A stretch of DNA of 20,900 nucleotides, taken from JBMNHG01 sp045627705 (GTDB lineage: Bacteria; Verrucomicrobiota; Kiritimatiellia; RFP12; JBMNHG01). The notes below the pieces were generated by a model that had not been told where the DNA came from, did not search any database, and saw only the letters and a program-made list of their open reading frames with translations. This document shows, piece by piece, positions 1 through 7,226 of this stretch (position 1 is the stretch's first letter; every line of letters begins with the position of its first letter). The stretch covers positions 1 to 20,900 of the forward strand of contig JAZQOE010000055.1 of NCBI GenBank assembly GCA_045627705.1, read 5' to 3'. The position numbers and the translations under genes are program-made.

Positions 1-138
1 CGTCCGGATCCTTTTATGAACATGGCCTGGCTGATGCTCGGCGATGGCGATACGGAGTCCGCCGATTCCTATTATCGGATCGCGGTCCGCCTTGGCGCAC
101 CACGCGACAAGCAGATTGAACGCCGTCTTGGGTACTGA
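1..138 (+). CDS. 3' end of a TPR-like protein (partial)
   Basis: An open frame runs in from the left edge and stops at TGA 136-138, giving the last 45 residues of a protein. The visible segment reads as a helix-turn-helix repeat: a WLMLGDGD stretch, then ADSYYRIAVRLG, then a basic end ERRLGY. The A...YY.IA..LG spacing resembles the second helix of a tetratricopeptide repeat, so a TPR scaffold protein is likely, but one repeat cannot prove it. It is co-directional with cobT, which starts about 35 bp later, so the two may be co-transcribed. Function is unknown. Confidence 0.6.
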   Translation, partial: RPDPFMNMAWLMLGDGDTESADSYYRIAVRLGAPRDKQIERRLGY

Positions 139-173
139 TTCCAAAGTTGAGTGGCCGGAACAGAAGCGAACGC

Positions 174-1226
174 ATGAATGTAGCAATCGAACAAACCACC
201 TGTCGTATTGTGCCTCGCGATGCCGAAGCGGCGCGCCGCGCCAGGGAACACCTTGAAAAACTGGCGATGCCACATTGGGCGCTTGGACGTCTGATGGATC
301 TGGCGGTGGAACTCGCCGGCATTACGGGCAACGAGCGTCCATCGGTCGCGAAGCGCATCGTCGCGATTTCAGCAGGAGACCATGGCATTGTCGCCGAGGG
401 CGTCACGAACTATCCCCAGTCCGTGACCGAAATGATGATGACCGATTTCCTGTCTGGCGGCGCAGGCATCAATGCTCTTGCCGGCGTGAGCGGCACCGAT
501 ATCGTACTCGCTGATTTTGGAGTGAAGAATGTCCCGCCCGCCGTCGCCGCGTGGGAACGCTTCCGCGATTATTCCGTTGGACATGGCACCGCAGACTTTG
601 ATCTTGGCCCGGCGATGTCGCGCGATCAGGCGGAGCAATCTGTCGCGAACGGTATCGCGCTTGCGAATCGCTTGATAGACGAGGGCTACGAGGTAATCGG
701 TCTCGGAGAACTCGGCATCGGCAATACGACGCCCAGCGCCGCAATCATTTCATGCATTACTGGCAATGATCCTAGGATTGTCACGGGGCGCGGAACTGGC
801 CTTTCCGACGAACAGCTCGCGCACAAGGCGGATGTGGTCGCGCGCGGCCTTGACGTGAATAAGCCTGACCCGTCCAATGGACTTGACGTGCTGTCAAAGG
901 TCGGTGGATTCGAAATCGGCGGCATGGCCGGAATATGTCTCGGGGCCGCGGCCCGCAAGGTGCCGATTGTCGTCGATGGCCTTATCACGACGGCGGGCGC
1001 ATTGATCGCAAATGCGATTTGCCCGCTCTCGCGCGAGTACATGATCGCCTCGCATTTGTCGGCGGAGCCTGGACATCGCTTTGCCCTCGCTCACCTTGGC
1101 CTCAATGCCTATCTCGACCTCGGACTGCGACTAGGCGAAGGTACTGGTGCCGCGCTGATGATGAACCTTCTCGCTTCGTCCGCCGCCATCGTCGAAAAGA
1201 TGCAGACCTTCGACGAGCTTTCCTGA
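174..1226 (+). CDS. cobT: Nicotinate-nucleotide--dimethylbenzimidazole phosphoribosyltransferase CobT
   Basis: This cytoplasmic enzyme transfers phosphoribose from nicotinate mononucleotide to a benzimidazole-type base, making the activated lower ligand for cobamide (vitamin B12) assembly. The 350-residue protein has the usual family length. Visible marks are AISAGDHGIVAEGVTNYP (about 64-81), GGAGINALA (95-103), GLGELGIGNTTPSAA (176-190), GFEIGGMAGICLGAA (245-259) and LRLGEGTGAALMM (318-330). The Glu in the last motif (about E322) matches the catalytic Glu317 of the Salmonella enzyme. I chose ATG 174; an in-frame TTG at 147 would add nine residues with no family support. No strong Shine-Dalgarno sequence is visible. 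No other cob gene and no recognisable cobalamin riboswitch is in the window. The gene ends 1 bp from the end of murF on the other strand. Confidence 0.95.
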   Translation: MNVAIEQTTCRIVPRDAEAARRAREHLEKLAMPHWALGRLMDLAVELAGITGNERPSVAKRIVAISAGDHGIVAEGVTNYPQSVTEMMMTDFLSGGAGINALAGVSGTDIVLADFGVKNVPPAVAAWERFRDYSVGHGTADFDLGPAMSRDQAEQSVANGIALANRLIDEGYEVIGLGELGIGNTTPSAAIISCITGNDPRIVTGRGTGLSDEQLAHKADVVARGLDVNKPDPSNGLDVLSKVGGFEIGGMAGICLGAAARKVPIVVDGLITTAGALIANAICPLSREYMIASHLSAEPGHRFALAHLGLNAYLDLGLRLGEGTGAALMMNLLASSAAIVEKMQTFDELS

Positions 1227-1227
1227 T

Positions 1228-2640
1228 TTATCCAAGGCGAGTAAGCGCTTTTTCCAATGCGATGCCACGCGATGCCTTGAGGAGAAGGGCGTCGCCAGGA
1301 CGAAGATGATCGCGCAGGAAGTCGCCGGCGGAAACGGCATCTGGGACTGCGGCGACAACTCCGGAAAAACGGCGCGCCGTTTTTTCGCCGTTTCCCAGTT
1401 CGTCCGCGATCCACTTCGAAAGCGGACCAACCGCGACAATGCCTGCCCAGTCGCCTTCCGCGATTTTCCTTCCAAGCGCGCGGTGTGCTTCTTCGGCCGC
1501 ACCGCCTAGTTCAAGCATGTCGCCAAGCGCGAGCCAACGGCGTCCGCTCGGCGCCGCTTCGCGTGCGAAAGTGTCGAGCGCACAGGCCATGCTGAGCGGA
1601 TTGGCGTTGTAGGCGTCGTTCACGATCCTGACGCCGTTGATCTCGCTCTTTTCCCAGCGCATTCCGGGAAGCGAAAGATTTTCAAGTCCGCTTGCGATCT
1701 GCTCCCACGATGCGCCGGCATTCCTCGCGGCGGCGCATGCCATGAGCGCGTTCAGCGCCTGGTGGCGTCCGGGGAGGCCATGAAGAAGCGTATGGCCTTC
1801 CGGATTTCCTTCGCCCTTTTCCACGACGCGCAGGGCACCGTTTTCCGAGTCGATCTCAATCGCGTTGAAATCGGAGTCGGGCGAGTCGATGCCGACGCGC
1901 ACGATGCGCGCGACGCATTGCGATGCGATGCGTCCGGTGTATTGCGCCCCATCTTCGAGAACGACGAATCCATCGCGCGGCACGCCACGCGGAAGCGTTG
2001 CCTTCTCATCGGCAATTGCATCGAGGCCGGAGTAGTTCTCGATGTGTACGGGGCCGACCGACGAGATAATCGCGGCGTTTGGCGCCATGATCCCAGTGAG
2101 GGGCGCGAGTTCGCCGGGATGGTTAGTCCCGATTTCGAAGACTCCGTACTTCGCGCTTTCGTCCATTGCGAGCAGGCTCAGCGGCAGGCCGATCGCATTG
2201 TTGAAGTTTTCCTTCGTGCGCGCGGTTGGCGCGGCGCCTGAAAGCATTGCGGCGGTGAATTCCTTGACAGTCGTCTTGCCTGCGCTGCCTGTCACGCCAA
2301 CGATGAATGGCGCGACATGACGGCGCCATCCCGCGGCCGCGGACGAAAGCGCGGCCTGCGTGTCATCGACCGCGAGAAGCGGCGCCGTGCATTCCGGTGC
2401 ATGGGCGTCTGCCCATTCGCGAGTGACGAGCGCGGCCGCAGCGCCATGTGCCATTGCATCTGCGACAAACGAGTGGCCATCGAGACGGGCGCCTTTTAGC
2501 GCGACGTAGAGCCCGCCTTGTGGCACGGCGCCTGAATTGTTTGAAACGCCGGCGATCGTCTGCGGGATAGTGCCGCCTCCGGGGATGCGCCACTCGCCGT
2601 TTGTCCATTTCGCGAGGAGTTCGGATGGGAGCGCGGGCAT
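1228..2640 (-). CDS. murF: UDP-N-acetylmuramoyl-tripeptide--D-alanyl-D-alanine ligase MurF
   Basis: This Mur ligase adds D-Ala-D-Ala to the UDP-MurNAc-tripeptide with ATP, the last cytoplasmic step of peptidoglycan precursor synthesis. The 470-residue length is normal. The N-terminal UDP-binding domain (about 1-110) includes GVSNNSGAVPQGGLYVALKG. The central ATPase domain has the P-loop GSAGKTT (118-124), NFNNAIGLP (145-153) and EIGTNHPGEL (169-178). The C-terminal domain has NDAYNANP (341-348), LGDMLELG (372-379) and KASRGIALE (455-463). The NxxNxxP-type and EIGxNHPGE motifs separate MurF from MurC, D and E. The start lies 4 bp after the stop of the upstream URO-D-family gene and has no clear Shine-Dalgarno of its own, so translational coupling is likely. 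No other mur or dcw-cluster gene is adjacent, so murF appears detached from that cluster here. Confidence 0.96.
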   Translation of the reverse strand: MPALPSELLAKWTNGEWRIPGGGTIPQTIAGVSNNSGAVPQGGLYVALKGARLDGHSFVADAMAHGAAAALVTREWADAHAPECTAPLLAVDDTQAALSSAAAGWRRHVAPFIVGVTGSAGKTTVKEFTAAMLSGAAPTARTKENFNNAIGLPLSLLAMDESAKYGVFEIGTNHPGELAPLTGIMAPNAAIISSVGPVHIENYSGLDAIADEKATLPRGVPRDGFVVLEDGAQYTGRIASQCVARIVRVGIDSPDSDFNAIEIDSENGALRVVEKGEGNPEGHTLLHGLPGRHQALNALMACAAARNAGASWEQIASGLENLSLPGMRWEKSEINGVRIVNDAYNANPLSMACALDTFAREAAPSGRRWLALGDMLELGGAAEEAHRALGRKIAEGDWAGIVAVGPLSKWIADELGNGEKTARRFSGVVAAVPDAVSAGDFLRDHLRPGDALLLKASRGIALEKALTRLG

Positions 2641-2644
2641 GGCC

Positions 2645-3712
2645 TTATGGACGGAACGATTCCGCCGCCTCCTTCATCGCAACGAGATTCTCCCATGGCA
2701 CTTCCGGTTCGACCACGTGGGTTGGCGCGATTACGATTCCTCCGGCCGCTCCACAAGTGCGTAGGTTCGCGAGAACGGCCTCGCGGACTTCGTCTGGCGT
2801 GCCGAATGGGAGTACGCGCTGGGTGCCGATGGTTCCCCAATACGAGAGCTTGCCGGCCGCAGTGTGGTGGACGTCGGCGAAGTCCATGCATTCGGGTTGG
2901 ACGGGATTGAGGATATCGACGCCTATCTCCGCGAGCTCGTTCACGAACGGCAGGACATATCCGCAGGAGTGGTAGAATACCAGCACGTCCGGGTTGATTT
3001 CCTTTGCGGCGGCGATGACCTTCGCCAGTCGCGGCTTGAGCCACTTGCGCCAGAGGTCGAGGCTCATCATCGGCGTCTGCTGCATTCCGATGTCATCGCC
3101 CATCTGGATGATGTCCGCGCCTGATCGTGCGCTTTCCGCGGCGCGTTTGACGGAGAGTTCCGTGATGCGGTCGAAGAGGATGGTGGCGCGATCATCGTCT
3201 GTCATCATGTCCGCCATCAGGTCCTCCATCGAGCGGAGGTACCATGCCGTTTCCCAGATCGTGCAGGCCATGCACGGCATCGAGGCGAGTCCGGCATCGC
3301 GAAGCGCGCGGTGGGTTGCCTCGAATGCGGGATAGTCGTTTGGATCGAGGGTGGGAAAGGGATAGCGAAGGATGTCGTCCTCTGTCACGTCCTCGCCCCG
3401 CAGCGGGTGGTGCATTTGCGTCATGTGCCAGCAGCCGGGGTGGAAGGAGTGCCCTACGCCCCATTCGTCGAACGACGTGTTTTCGGGAAGTGTCTCGCGG
3501 GTGAAGAGCGAGGCGGGATTCCCTATCGAACTGTGTAGCGGTAGGAATGTGTTGCGGACGGGGCTGTTGAACCACGCTCGGAAATCGTCGTGGCCAAAGC
3601 GTTTCTTGAACGCCTCGACTTGCGAAGGGCAGAATTCGTTCGTATCGATTGGGACCCAGTCGAAGCCCTGACGGCGCAATGCCCTTAGAAGGTTTTCACG
3701 TGGGGTTGTCAT
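2645..3712 (-). CDS. Uroporphyrinogen decarboxylase (URO-D) superfamily protein, methyltransferase-like
   Basis: This 355-aa protein belongs to the URO-D superfamily, which includes HemE and the zinc-dependent corrinoid methyltransferases (MtaA, MtbA, CmuA type). Seen in the sequence: N-terminal ENLLRALRRQGFDWVPID, MGDDIGMQQTPMMS (about 204-217) followed by LWRKWLKPRL, FYHSCGYVLPF (246-256), NPVQPECMDF (269-278), YWGTIGTQ (291-298) and GGIVIAPTHVVEPEVPWENL (324-343). His248 and Cys250 match the His-x-Cys zinc pair of MtaA/MtbA. In those enzymes a third Cys sits in the motif before the late Pro-x-(x)-ENL element; here that place holds Thr-His (331-332). HemE-type active-site features are not evident, so a role in haem synthesis is unlikely. 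Substrate is unknown. The gene sits 11 bp after tex and 4 bp before murF. A methyltransferase role is an inference. Confidence 0.85.
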   Translation of the reverse strand: MTTPRENLLRALRRQGFDWVPIDTNEFCPSQVEAFKKRFGHDDFRAWFNSPVRNTFLPLHSSIGNPASLFTRETLPENTSFDEWGVGHSFHPGCWHMTQMHHPLRGEDVTEDDILRYPFPTLDPNDYPAFEATHRALRDAGLASMPCMACTIWETAWYLRSMEDLMADMMTDDDRATILFDRITELSVKRAAESARSGADIIQMGDDIGMQQTPMMSLDLWRKWLKPRLAKVIAAAKEINPDVLVFYHSCGYVLPFVNELAEIGVDILNPVQPECMDFADVHHTAAGKLSYWGTIGTQRVLPFGTPDEVREAVLANLRTCGAAGGIVIAPTHVVEPEVPWENLVAMKEAAESFRP

Positions 3713-3723
3713 GGTTGCTCTTG

Positions 3724-6027
3724 TTACAGGTTTGCGAATGGGTTGATTGTGAATCCGCCGCCACTGCCGGAAGAAGAGGGACGCGATGGGCCGCGTCCGC
3801 CGTACTGCGAACCGCCGCGGCCTTGCGAAGGACCGCCGGGACGGCGTGGTGCCGGGCTTCCGCCGCCCTGTCGCGCCTGCGAGTCGCTTCGCGCGGAAAG
3901 CGAAATGCGGTTGCGGTCGATATCGACCTGAAGGACGCGCACCTTGAGCCTGTCGCCTGTCTTCACGACTTCGGAAGGATCGCGCACATAGTGGTCGGAA
4001 AGTTCGGAGACATGCACGAGGCCGTCCTGATGAACGCCGATATCGACGAATGCGCCGAAGGCGGTGACGTTCGTCACGATTCCCTCCAGCACCATGCCGG
4101 GCTTCACATGCGAAATCTCGGTAACACCTTCGAGGAACTTCGGCGGCTCGAAAGTCGCGCGCGGGTCGCGTCCGGGCTTCTTGAGTTCATCGACGATGTC
4201 TCGCAGCGTAGGCTCGCCGACATCTTCCGAGACATATTTCGAGATGTCGATCTTCGACGCCGCGACCGGCGAACCGGCTAGTTCGTCGAGCGGCATTCCG
4301 AGGTCGGCGGCCATGCGTTCGACGAGCGCGTAGCGTTCGGGGTGGACGGCGGAAGCGTCGAGCGGATTGGCCGCGCCGCGGATGCGGAGGAAGCCAGCGG
4401 CCTGCTCGAATGCCTTGGGTCCAAGGCCCGAAACCTTGAGCAATTCCCTGCGGCTCTTGAAGGGGCCGTTTGCGTCGCGATGGGCGACAATCTTCTTTGC
4501 GAGGCTGGAGCCGACGCCCGCGACGCGCGCAAGGAGCGACGCGCTTGCGGTGTTGAGTTCGACGCCCACATGGTTCACGCAGCTCACTACGACTTCGTCG
4601 AGCTTGGCGGCTAGGAGCGGCTGGTGGACATCGTGCTGATACTGCCCTACGCCGATTGCCTTCGGGTCGATCTTCACGAGTTCGGCGAGGGGATCCTGGA
4701 GACGACGCCCGATGGAAATCGCGCCACGCACCGTGAGGTCGAGTTCGGGGAACTCTTCGCGCGCGACTTCGGAGGCGGAATAAACGGAAGCGCCGGATTC
4801 GGAGACGGACACGACAATGATGTCCTTGAGTCCAGCCTTGGAGAGGGCCGAGCGAACGAACGATTCCGTCTCTCGGCCAGCGGTGCCGTTGCCGACGGCG
4901 AACGCATGCGGCTTGTAGCGCGTGGCGAGCTTGCAGATTTCGACCTGCGCCTCCATTGCCTGGCGTTCGCTCTGCGAGGGATAGATTGTCGTGTTCGCGA
5001 GGAACTTGCCGGTCGCGTCAAGCGCCGCGCACTTGCAGCCCGTGCGGATGCCTGGGTCAACGCCAATCACCGAGTAGCCGCCCATTGGTGGCTGGAGGAG
5101 AAGATTGCGAAGGTTGTCGGCGAAGATATCGACCGCGGCGCGGTCGGCCTTGAGCTTCATGTCCACGGCGACATCGACTTCGACCGATGGCGAGATCAAG
5201 CGGCGCCAGGCCTCTTCGATCGCCTTCTCAAGCTGCGGCGCCCACGGGGAGGCGGGATTGAGATTGAAGACGAGCTGTGCCTTGTCGAGGACGGGCTTGG
5301 GATCGACCTCCATGTGGACGAGCAATACGCCTTCGGTCTGTCCGCGCCTGATCGCGAGGTAGCGGTGCGATGGAATGGCGTCGATTTTCTCCTGGAAGTC
5401 GTAGTACTGCTCGAACTTCGTTGGCTGCGCCGGCGGCGGATCGACGACCTGTGAAACGACGAGTGCGTCAGTCGCGTAGAGTTCGCGGGCGAAGCCGCGG
5501 AGATCGGCGTTTTCGGCGACGGCCTCGGCGACGATGTCGCGCGCACCGGCGAGGGCCGCCGCGATATCGGCGACTTCCTTTTCGGGATTGACGAAGGCAG
5601 CCGCCGCGGCATCTGGCGCATCGCCGTCGAGCGACTGCGCGAGGATCATCTCGGAAAGCGGTTCGAGGCCGCGTTCGCGGGCGATCATGGCGCGCGTGCG
5701 GCGCTTGGGCTTGAAGGGGAGGTAGAGGTCTTCAAGTGCGGCCTTTGTATCGCAGGCCTCGATTTTCGCGCGGAGTTCATCGGTGAGCTTGCCCTGCGAT
5801 TCGATGGAATTAAGGACGGTCTGCCTGCGGTCTTCGAGTTCCTTGTGGTAGGCGAGGCGTTCCTGAATTTTGCCTATCTGGACTTCGTCGAGATTGCCGT
5901 GCGCCTCCTTGCGGTAGCGCGCGATGAAAGGGATGGTGTTGCCTTCGGCGAGAAGAGTCGCGACCGCTGAAATCTGTCGCGCGGGGATGCCGAGTTCCTG
6001 TACAAGTTTTGAAATTGGATCATTCAT
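3724..6027 (-). CDS. tex: Tex-family RNA-binding transcription accessory protein
   Basis: Tex is a cytoplasmic nucleic-acid-binding protein related to eukaryotic Spt6. The 767-aa protein shows the full architecture: N-terminal helical region with GNTIPFIARYRKEAHGNLDE (29-48) and LYLPFKPKRRTRA (101-113), a YqgF/RNase H-like domain starting GYSVIGVDPGIRTG (317-330), LAELVKIDPKAIGVGQYQHDV (447-467), helix-hairpin-helix motifs (about 498-550, LLARVAGVGSSLA and LLKVSGLGPKAFEQAAGFLRI), and an S1 domain (about 641-712). The last 55 residues are rich in Gly, Arg, Ser and Pro, an RGG-like tail that probably adds RNA affinity. The frame is open 36 codons further upstream, but similarity to other Tex proteins begins at MNDPISKLV, so ATG 6027 is chosen. 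No clear Shine-Dalgarno precedes it. It is the first gene of the run with the URO-D-family gene and murF. Confidence 0.96.
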   Translation of the reverse strand: MNDPISKLVQELGIPARQISAVATLLAEGNTIPFIARYRKEAHGNLDEVQIGKIQERLAYHKELEDRRQTVLNSIESQGKLTDELRAKIEACDTKAALEDLYLPFKPKRRTRAMIARERGLEPLSEMILAQSLDGDAPDAAAAAFVNPEKEVADIAAALAGARDIVAEAVAENADLRGFARELYATDALVVSQVVDPPPAQPTKFEQYYDFQEKIDAIPSHRYLAIRRGQTEGVLLVHMEVDPKPVLDKAQLVFNLNPASPWAPQLEKAIEEAWRRLISPSVEVDVAVDMKLKADRAAVDIFADNLRNLLLQPPMGGYSVIGVDPGIRTGCKCAALDATGKFLANTTIYPSQSERQAMEAQVEICKLATRYKPHAFAVGNGTAGRETESFVRSALSKAGLKDIIVVSVSESGASVYSASEVAREEFPELDLTVRGAISIGRRLQDPLAELVKIDPKAIGVGQYQHDVHQPLLAAKLDEVVVSCVNHVGVELNTASASLLARVAGVGSSLAKKIVAHRDANGPFKSRRELLKVSGLGPKAFEQAAGFLRIRGAANPLDASAVHPERYALVERMAADLGMPLDELAGSPVAASKIDISKYVSEDVGEPTLRDIVDELKKPGRDPRATFEPPKFLEGVTEISHVKPGMVLEGIVTNVTAFGAFVDIGVHQDGLVHVSELSDHYVRDPSEVVKTGDRLKVRVLQVDIDRNRISLSARSDSQARQGGGSPAPRRPGGPSQGRGGSQYGGRGPSRPSSSGSGGGFTINPFANL

Positions 6028-6134
6028 GATGGCGACTATGATACAACATTCCACATGTTTCCTGCATCCATTTACTGTTGATTCAGCTGATGGAATGTGC
6101 TTCATTCTATCGGAAACGAGAGGCGACGAACGCA
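6028..6134. promoter_or_regulatory. Divergent promoter region between tex and the DUF192 gene
   Basis: The two genes diverge here, so both must be transcribed from this 107-bp gap or just beyond it. On the minus strand TATCAT (6038-6043) is a five-of-six match to a -10 box, but it lies only about 10 bp from the tex ATG and no good -35 is seen. On the plus strand TTGATT (6078-6083) could be a -35, but the following -10 is poor. GAGAGG at 6118-6123 is a plausible Shine-Dalgarno for the DUF192 gene. Exact start sites cannot be fixed by reading. Confidence 0.35.
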
Positions 6135-6434
6135 ATGGGCAAAGTCGAAATACCGAAGGAAATCTTGAATATCCGCACGATTGTCGCAGCCAGTATGTTC
6201 GAGCGGATGCGCGGATTGCTGGGGCGTGATGGTTTGGCGGAAGGCGAGGGGATGCTGATCCTGCGCTGCAACGCGATCCATACCCTATTCATGCGGTTTG
6301 CGATCGACGCGATTTTCCTCGACGCGGACTTTCGTCCGGTAAAGCGCGTCAACGGGATTCGTCCTGGCCGTCTGTGCGTGTGGGGCGGGCGTCGCGCTCG
6401 TCATGTGCTGGAGATTCAGTCTCGGCCTGGTTGA
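6135..6434 (+). CDS. DUF192 family protein, short form
   Basis: This 99-residue protein matches the DUF192 family: RMRGLLGRDGL (24-34), GEGMLILRCNAIHTLFMRF (37-55), then AIDAIFLDADFRPV and VNGIRPGR. The Cys-x-x-Ile-His-Thr-x-Phe-Met core is the family's hallmark. Biochemical function in the family is poorly defined. The start is ATG 6135, with GAGAGG 11 bp upstream; an in-frame ATG at 6078 would add 19 non-family residues. The C-terminus stops at VLEIQSRPG, just where other members continue with the final strands (usually a ...G...GD.. segment), so this copy is about 15-20 residues short. No signal peptide is visible, although many relatives are exported. It is a lone plus-strand gene between two minus-strand runs. 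Confidence 0.82.
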   Translation: MGKVEIPKEILNIRTIVAASMFERMRGLLGRDGLAEGEGMLILRCNAIHTLFMRFAIDAIFLDADFRPVKRVNGIRPGRLCVWGGRRARHVLEIQSRPG

Positions 6435-6448
6435 GATGGCTGCGAACA

Positions 6449-6462
6449 GGTAACGGATAACA
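6449..6462. repeat. Heptad-type tandem repeat, two units
   Basis: GGTAACG followed by GATAACA forms two 7-bp units of the same family as the intergenic heptads near 14444-14485 and 20793-20813 (complement of GTTATCT). It lies in the 57-bp gap between the convergent DUF192 and rsmI genes. Confidence 0.45.
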
Positions 6463-6480
6463 AGTGTTGCTGTTTTGGTT

Positions 6481-6509
6481 TCGGACGACGATTACTCTTC
6501 GTTGTCCGA
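6481..6509. terminator. Hairpin over the rsmI stop codon, possible convergent terminator
   Basis: The arms 6481-6490 (TCGGACGACG) and 6500-6509 (CGTTGTCCGA) pair over 10 bp with one G-T wobble, around a 9-nt loop containing the rsmI stop codon (minus-strand TAA at 6492-6494). On the plus strand the stem is followed by ATTCTTCTTCC, a broken T-rich tract that could end DUF192 transcripts. There is no U-tract on the minus side, so it is not a classical terminator for rsmI. Confidence 0.35.
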
Positions 6510-7211
6510 TTCTTCTTCCATTTCCGCCTTGTTCGCGAATTTGGGATTGGAACCGGCGACGACTATCGCGACTTCGCCCTTGATGGCCTTGCCGTCAAAT
6601 TGCGGAAGGAGTTCGCTGAGGAATCCGCGATGTATGCGTTCAAATTTCTTTGTTAGCTCGATGCATACCGCTGCCTGGCGGTCTCCGAGCGCCTCAAGCG
6701 CCGCACGCAGCGAATGCGCCACGCGGAATGGGGACTCGAAAAATATCAGCGTGTGTGGCGCCTGCGCTTCGTCGGCAAAGAAGCGGTGTAGTGCGCCAGG
6801 CTTGCGCGGTGGGAAGCCCTTGAAGGTGTAGCTCGAAGTCGAAAGGCCCGAATAGAGCAGGGCGAGATCGGGTGCCGATGCGCCCGGTATCACGTCGAAA
6901 GGTATGCCTTCCTCGACGGCCTGCCGTATCATTCGGTATCCGGGGTCGCTGATTCCAGGATAGCCGCCATCGGTGCAAAGCGCGACTTCGCGGCCGGCTT
7001 TGACGGCGTCCGCGATAATCCTGCCCGCATGCTCTTCGTTGCCCTGCCGATATGAGATCATCTCCGGACGCCGTATGCCGCATGACGAGAGCAGTTGCCA
7101 AGTTCGGCGCGTGTCCTCGCATGCGAGCAGATCGGCATGTTCGAGGGCCTCGCGTGCGCGGGGCGTCAGGTCGGAGAGATTGCCTATCGGCGTGGCGACG
7201 AAGTGCAGCAT
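6492..7211 (-). CDS. rsmI: 16S rRNA (cytidine-1402 2'-O)-methyltransferase RsmI
   Basis: RsmI methylates the 2'-O of C1402 in the decoding centre of 16S rRNA, using SAM. The tetrapyrrole-methylase fold is clear: FVATPIGNLSDLTPRA (4-19), ACEDTRRT (30-37), CTDGGYPGISDPG (79-91), PGASA (109-113), FKGFPPRK (130-137), FFESPFR (157-163) and ELTKKFERIHRG (185-196), ending in GEVAIVV (212-218). The usual SDAGTP loop reads TDGGYP here, a mild variant. At 239 residues it lacks most of the small C-terminal extension of the 286-aa E. coli protein and ends in an acidic tail (EMEEESDNEE). It starts 15 bp after lacZ and is the last gene of the six-gene run. Confidence 0.94.
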   Translation of the reverse strand: MLHFVATPIGNLSDLTPRAREALEHADLLACEDTRRTWQLLSSCGIRRPEMISYRQGNEEHAGRIIADAVKAGREVALCTDGGYPGISDPGYRMIRQAVEEGIPFDVIPGASAPDLALLYSGLSTSSYTFKGFPPRKPGALHRFFADEAQAPHTLIFFESPFRVAHSLRAALEALGDRQAAVCIELTKKFERIHRGFLSELLPQFDGKAIKGEVAIVVAGSNPKFANKAEMEEESDNEE

Positions 7212-7226
7212 GATTGCATCCGGCGA

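Noticed and set aside
1..173. Cobalamin riboswitch before cobT
   Set aside because: The region is the coding end of an upstream gene plus a gap of about 35 bp; there is no room for a B12-box structure and none is seen.
6028..6135. 36-codon N-terminal extension of tex
   Set aside because: Similarity to known Tex proteins begins at the Met encoded at 6027. The extension has no family counterpart and lies in the divergent promoter region.
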